NCBI RefSeq assembly: GCF_019977735.1
Contig: NZ_AP025018.1
Location: 6,638,580 to 6,702,579 of the forward strand
DNA: 64,000 bases
Direction of reading: 5' to 3'
Source: Calothrix sp. PCC 7716
GTDB taxonomy: Bacteria > Cyanobacteriota > Cyanobacteriia > Cyanobacteriales > Nostocaceae
Shown here: positions 60,206-64,000 of the stretch, piece after piece
How the letters are laid out: every line of letters starts with the position of its first letter
How positions within the stretch are numbered: the first letter of the stretch is position 1
The notes under the pieces: model-generated
The model's input: only the letters and a program-made list of their open reading frames with translations
Database searches by the model: none
Told to the model about the DNA's origin: nothing
Program-made: the position numbers and the translations under genes

Positions 60206-60523
60206 TCAAGCATTTCTAGTAATTATTTCTGGAGAGTTAAACAATTCATAGACATCGCTTCCGAGTGCTTCTGTTAAATATCTCAACAACTTGAAGGATA
60301 CTGTAGCAGGCGCCTTTTCGTTACCTTCGGGATGCTCAATAAGCTGTATGTATTGCTGAGACACCTTATAATCGTATTCATCAAGGATTTTTTCAGCTAG
60401 CGCGCGTCTTGATACTTTACCTCGTATCTCTTTTAACCTCGTACCTAACTGCTGGCTCCATTCTATCGAACCAATCACATCAAGTTCGAGCATTATTAAC
60501 TTTTTATTAGTAACACTTGACAT
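60206..60523 (-). CDS. XRE-family regulator
   Basis: 105 residues: 'WSQQLGTRLKEIRGKVSRRALAEKILDEYDYKVSQQYIQLIEHPEGNEKAPATVSFKLLRYLTEALGSDVYELF' is a Cro/C1-type helix-turn-helix with an enlarged turn region. Likely a repressor of the nearby minus-strand genes. Start ATG 60523, or the Met at codon 11. Confidence 0.7.
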   Translation of the reverse strand: MSSVTNKKLIMLELDVIGSIEWSQQLGTRLKEIRGKVSRRALAEKILDEYDYKVSQQYIQLIEHPEGNEKAPATVSFKLLRYLTEALGSDVYELFNSPEIITRNA

Positions 60524-60683
60524 AAAATCACATATATATTTATAGCCTTACTAGTAAAGCATAAAATATTGCCGCGATGTGATGGGAGTATTCGTGGCGC
60601 CGAATATTGTTTATATTACGAAACTCGACGCATTGTATTTATATTTATTACAGGCGCCTTTCTGAGAGTGCGCGTTGCATTTG

Positions 60684-61178
60684 TTAGTTGCAGAGGAATG
60701 GAGAAAGTGCGGTCTCAACGTTAAATACTCTTTGAAGTGTGTCTCTCAGGTTCTCGATGGTTTTCCACTGAGACATCAAGCCTGGACTTGTTAGCAATTT
60801 AGCTTTTGTGTCATACCATCCCCATTTAACTTGCATTACATCCTTATCAAGAGGTATATTATCGGGACAATTAAAATCAGCAACCCAATGAACCTTAACC
60901 CACCGGAAAATACCCCAAGTACCTTCCTCTTGTTGGGGTTCATCTTCACTTCCTTCGTTAACCAGTTCAACTACGTGGGTCAGGTATCGCTCTCCGTGGT
61001 AACTTTGGGAAAGAATGATAAGAGACCCCTTGGGTAGGCTCAATGCATGAGCCAAAACATCTTGAGTATCACTTCTTTTAAAGTTTAATCGAAAGTAAGA
61101 TGCAACAAGGTAGTTGCTATATGCCCAGCCGTTATCATCATTTACGTTCTTAATATATTCCAGACGGTCAAAATCCAC
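60684..61178 (-). CDS. Hypothetical protein
   Basis: 164 residues ('VNDDNGWAYSNYLVASYFRLNFKRSDTQDVLAHALSLPKGSLIILSQSYHGERYLTHVVELV', 'WGIFRWVKVHWVADFNCPDNIPLDKDVMQVKWGWYDTK'). It reads like an EVE/PUA-type beta-barrel ('GSLIILSQ', 'THVVELV', 'FRWVKVHWV'), which binds modified bases, but I am not sure. No GGCGCC inside. Start ATG 61178. Confidence 0.5.
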   Translation of the reverse strand: MDFDRLEYIKNVNDDNGWAYSNYLVASYFRLNFKRSDTQDVLAHALSLPKGSLIILSQSYHGERYLTHVVELVNEGSEDEPQQEEGTWGIFRWVKVHWVADFNCPDNIPLDKDVMQVKWGWYDTKAKLLTSPGLMSQWKTIENLRDTLQRVFNVETALSPFLCN

Positions 61179-62232
61179 TAATTCTCTCCTACAGACTTTT
61201 TGAGTAACCTATATATAAGATTCCCTGGCAGTCAAGCAACATTTACTTTTGAATGAATATAATGACTTGGCGCCTGTAAAGAGTTGGTAGAAAAGAGTGT
61301 TTTTTCGCTCAGTATCGGCACTGCTTACAAAAAACTGACCGTCGAGACAACACCACAACAGCCTCCCCCGGTGCTTTTACTTGGATTTTATCAAGTAATG
61401 TATATCATTACGAACCTTAGTACTATAAGCGGAAGTATTTACTTATGATTAAATTAAATAATTTGGTACTACACTGTAATTTATATCACAGCAATGCTCA
61501 AAATTTACTGCGGTTCTTGGGAACATATGGTTTCACACCTCATTCTACATATATAGCAAGCAGATAAAACTCGATTATTTATCTACAGATATCGACTTTT
61601 ACGGTTTGTTCAACGAAACAATTAATAAAATCATTCATACTTCCACAGGGTGTAATATTTGGAGTTAGTAGGAAATTAAATAAACACATTTATATAATTT
61701 TGTCCTGATAGCCAAGTACTTTCCTGAATTCTATAATGTTTAGCGTGAGAATGTAACTTACTACGTCCGTTGCGTATAAGTTTGACAAAATAAATATTTT
61801 CTGTGTTGTCCTTATTAATAAATGTCTAGCGGATTTAATTAAATTCAATAAAATTGAGAATAGTGTAGTTATTTAAATAGCTCATAAAGTTATTTATAAT
61901 ACTTTCCGATTCATTAACTAATATTATTAACCAAAGTTGTAGGTTATCCTCCGTATGCTTTGCATACAGAGTCAGTATTAGCTGCCTATACAAAAAAATT
62001 TGTAACTGTAAATCGTACAACTTAAACTGACTCAAATCTATTTAGTTTAAATTTGTTATTGATTAAGCTTGGTAATTATTATTTAGCTATATTCTGACTT
62101 GTTTAAAGCATTCCAACTCATAGATATTTTACCTATGTAGAGGTTTACCCTTATTGTTTGTGATGCGCTTTATTTAGAAATTGCGCTGTGGATAATAATG
62201 TATTTTTATTTAATTCAATAAAGGGAGTTGAA
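61179..62232. other. 1-kb AT-rich region, no gene
   Basis: One GGCGCC near the left edge (61270) and then none until 62440. A 66-codon minus-strand frame at 61835 has no supporting feature. The region before 62233 probably contains the promoter of the DUF488 operon. Confidence 0.5.
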
Positions 62233-62679
62233 ATGAATCATCCAATAAATCTATATACTATAGGTTTTACTCAAAAAAATGCTCAAAAATTCTTTGAAAC
62301 TTTAATTAATGCTGGAGTTACAAGAGTTATTGACACTAGGTTAAATAACATTTCTCAATTAGCTGGTTTTACAAAACGAAATGATTTAGAGTATTTTTTG
62401 CAAAAAATAGGTGGTATTGAATACGTTCACGTATTGGACATGGCGCCGACAAAAAATATTTTAGATGCTTACAAGAAAAATAATGGCGATTGGGAAATCT
62501 ATGAAAAAGAATTTTTGCATTTAATTAGTGAACGAAAGATTGAAAGTAAAGTTTCACAAGAGTTATTAGCAAATAGCTGCTTATTATGTAGCGAAACAAA
62601 ACCTCATCATTGCCACCGTCGTTTAGTGGCTGAATACTTACGTGACAAATTTGGAAAGATAAACATACATCACCTCTAA
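62233..62679 (+). CDS. DUF488 domain protein
   Basis: 148 residues from the ATG at 62233 (GGAG six bases before), in preference to the frame start at 62188. Conserved pieces: 'LYTIGFTQKNAQKFFETLINAGVTRVIDTRL', 'DLEYFL', 'CLLCSETKPHHCHRRLVAEYL' with C-x2-C and C-H-R. DUF488 proteins are predicted nucleic-acid-linked enzymes and often sit in conflict or repair loci. The partner gene follows after 9 bp. Confidence 0.8.
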   Translation: MNHPINLYTIGFTQKNAQKFFETLINAGVTRVIDTRLNNISQLAGFTKRNDLEYFLQKIGGIEYVHVLDMAPTKNILDAYKKNNGDWEIYEKEFLHLISERKIESKVSQELLANSCLLCSETKPHHCHRRLVAEYLRDKFGKINIHHL

Positions 62680-62688
62680 TTTAAATAT

Positions 62689-63477
62689 ATGACTAAAATT
62701 ATTTGTCTTGCTAATTCTTATAAACTTCGTGAACGCTGCGTTGCTGGTATTGATATTTCTACAGGCAAATGGATTCGCCCTGTTTACGGACAATATGCTG
62801 ATGGTCGAATTCCTAAACAATTATCTACAATAAATGGTAGAGAACCTAATGTATTAGATATATTAGAAGTTCCTCTATTGAATACTAGTCATGGGTATGA
62901 ATGCGAAAATAGCTTAATATCATCAGGGCAATGGAAGTTTATAAAAAAAGCTTCTATAGATGATTTAGTTCCGTACTGTGAAAATCAAATTCTTTATAGT
63001 CAGTGGCAAAAAAGTGTTCCTTTTTCTTTTATACAGACACTACAACTTCAAAATCGAAGAACATTACAACTTATTAAGCCATCTAGAATCACTTTATACA
63101 AGTATGAAGATACTAAAAAATGGGAAGCTTCCTTTTTTATAACTAACAACCAACAATTTAAGTGTAAAATTACAGATATATCTTTAATTAATAAACTTAA
63201 CTCCGGTGCAAAGTTGAGTGAGGAGTGTTTATTTACTATGAGTTTTTCACAGCCTTATCAAAGACACTTATCTGAAGAGGAAACTTGTTGGAGGTTAATA
63301 GCGTCTGTGATTGAATTATCTGATATAGATTCTATTTTATTTGAAATGAAGCGAATAGGCTGGACTAAAGAGCATGGACGCTCATATTTACAAACTACTT
63401 ACAATAAGCTAACGCGCAGAGAATTAACTAACGTTCAAACTAAAGAATTTTTAAATTATTTAAAATCTTTACGTTAG
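62689..63477 (+). CDS. Dual OB-domain protein
   Basis: 262 residues starting 'MTKIICLANSYKLRERCVAGIDISTGKWIRPVYG', the typical opening of dual OB-fold proteins paired with DUF488; a second barrel-like part is at ~135-200 and the end is basic ('GRSYLQTTYNKLTRRELT'). OB folds bind single-stranded nucleic acid, so the pair may recognise and process modified or damaged DNA or RNA. Start ATG 62689, 9 bp after the DUF488 stop: one operon. No GGCGCC inside. Confidence 0.75.
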   Translation: MTKIICLANSYKLRERCVAGIDISTGKWIRPVYGQYADGRIPKQLSTINGREPNVLDILEVPLLNTSHGYECENSLISSGQWKFIKKASIDDLVPYCENQILYSQWQKSVPFSFIQTLQLQNRRTLQLIKPSRITLYKYEDTKKWEASFFITNNQQFKCKITDISLINKLNSGAKLSEECLFTMSFSQPYQRHLSEEETCWRLIASVIELSDIDSILFEMKRIGWTKEHGRSYLQTTYNKLTRRELTNVQTKEFLNYLKSLR

Positions 63478-64000
63478 TTGCTTTTACTTTATCTCAAATA
63501 CTTGTAGCAGGCGCCTTTTGGCATGAATGCGAACTCTAGTACTAAATAATTGTAGTATTTGGCGATTTCATGTACTTAAGGTGCGCTCATGCGTCTAAAA
63601 ATGCATAGTCGCGCACCCGTGAGCTAATCATGGTGCCTAAAATCAGTGCAAAAAAAGTACTTAAAAGTCTTGATATTACGTTATTTGAAGTTGTTAGGGT
63701 GCGTTTACATCGCTAAAAGTGGTGTTGAACGCACCCTAACTAATTGTGGTGCCTAAAATTAGTACGAACATAAAAATTTAGAACTTGTGATATTTAGCTC
63801 CAGTGTACCATAGTTTCAACTCCTTAATATTGAAAAAATAAAACGATACGCATTGTTTCTATGAATATCTTTAAGCGTAGAAGCATTCCAGGTGCCGACT
63901 CGTAACTATTTTCTTGTGCAACTAAAAATCGACCATTTTATTATATATGTTACAGATACAGGGGTTTATATAGGCTGTCCCTTTACTGTAAAATCAAGGT
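63478..64000. repeat. Second tandem array of the 116-bp hairpin repeat
   Basis: Hairpins at 63576-63619 and 63693-63740 start 117 bp apart; spacers repeat 'GGTGCCTAAAATCAGT' then 'AAAGTACTTAAAAGTC' and 'TGGTGCCTAAAATTAGTACG', then 'CGAACATAAAAATTTAG'. Before them lie GGCGCC (63511) and 'GCGAACTCTAGTACTAAATA'. The same unit as at 2771-3049. After 63780 only AT-rich DNA with 'AAACGATACGCATTGT' and a GGTGCC is seen. Confidence 0.8.

Noticed and set aside
61835-62035. 66-codon minus-strand frame
   Set aside because: Very AT-rich, no ribosome site, no protein-like features.
1-64000. tRNA or rRNA genes
   Set aside because: I looked for T-loop and CCA-type patterns and conserved rRNA strings on both strands and saw none; a covariance-model search would be decisive.

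Overview
The window reads as accessory DNA, probably a plasmid or an integrated plasmid, of a filamentous cyanobacterium. Supporting this are a KGK-domain protein, HEAT proteins with the cyanobacterial 'NQPGxYDAVxG...GAAVxGGIEGVKxRL' start, EAD1-linked caspase and CHAT proteins, a PEP-CTERM-like protein, heptameric short tandem repeats and low GC. The most striking base-level signal is the palindrome GGCGCC: by eye about 35 copies in the first 10 kb, roughly 50 times the random expectation. I saw no copy of the usual cyanobacterial palindrome GCGATCGC. Species and replicon cannot be fixed from the sequence alone.

Layout. 0-6.4 kb: an LRV-repeat protein, a truncated copy of the replication-initiator N-terminus, an XRE regulator, a NucS-like nuclease, a KGK protein, TPR protein, and a tandem 116-bp hairpin-bearing repeat (2.77-3.05 kb). 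6.4-10.9 kb: a ParB-like gene and a small paralogue of its C-terminal domain run into the broken end of a type I-G (I-U) CRISPR locus: a short remnant of the gene before csb2, an intact-looking csb2 (cas5-cas6 fusion) and a decayed 5-repeat array. 10.9-18.4 kb: a secreted protein, frameshifted aspartoacylase, two HEAT paralogues plus a pseudogene copy, a ketoacyl-synthase-III-like gene, a fragment of a second recQ, and a glycosyltransferase. 19-24.8 kb: a 1026-aa lipase/VWA/RTX protein and a secreted alpha/beta hydrolase.

25.0-30.7 kb looks like a replication module: five 22-bp iterons, an AT-rich tract, a ribbon-helix-helix protein, a winged-helix initiator-like protein, DnaB helicase, and a phage-type adenine methyltransferase with a repeated linker. 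31.3-46.4 kb is a conflict/immunity-like island: EAD1-AAA ATPase, CHASE2-AAA ATPase, two membrane proteins, a 1668-aa exonuclease-RecQ-UvrD fusion, EAD1-caspase, EAD1-CHAT. The shared EAD1 adaptor (three copies) suggests the sensor/ATPase and protease genes act together.

46.5-48.8 kb is a graveyard (IS1182-type transposase, ASCH domain fragments, repeats) around a GNAT gene. 49.7-55.5 kb: a TnpB gene cut inside its zinc finger by a 3.9-kb Tn554-like transposon (tnpA-tnpB-tnpC). 55.5-61.2 kb: mostly small minus-strand hypothetical genes with an XRE regulator. 62.2-63.5 kb: a DUF488/dual-OB gene pair, followed by a second array of the 116-bp repeat at the window end.

Many dispersed repeat families fill the intergenic DNA, and GGCGCC frequently sits at their edges and at rearrangement joints, which is the most unusual genome-scale feature here.
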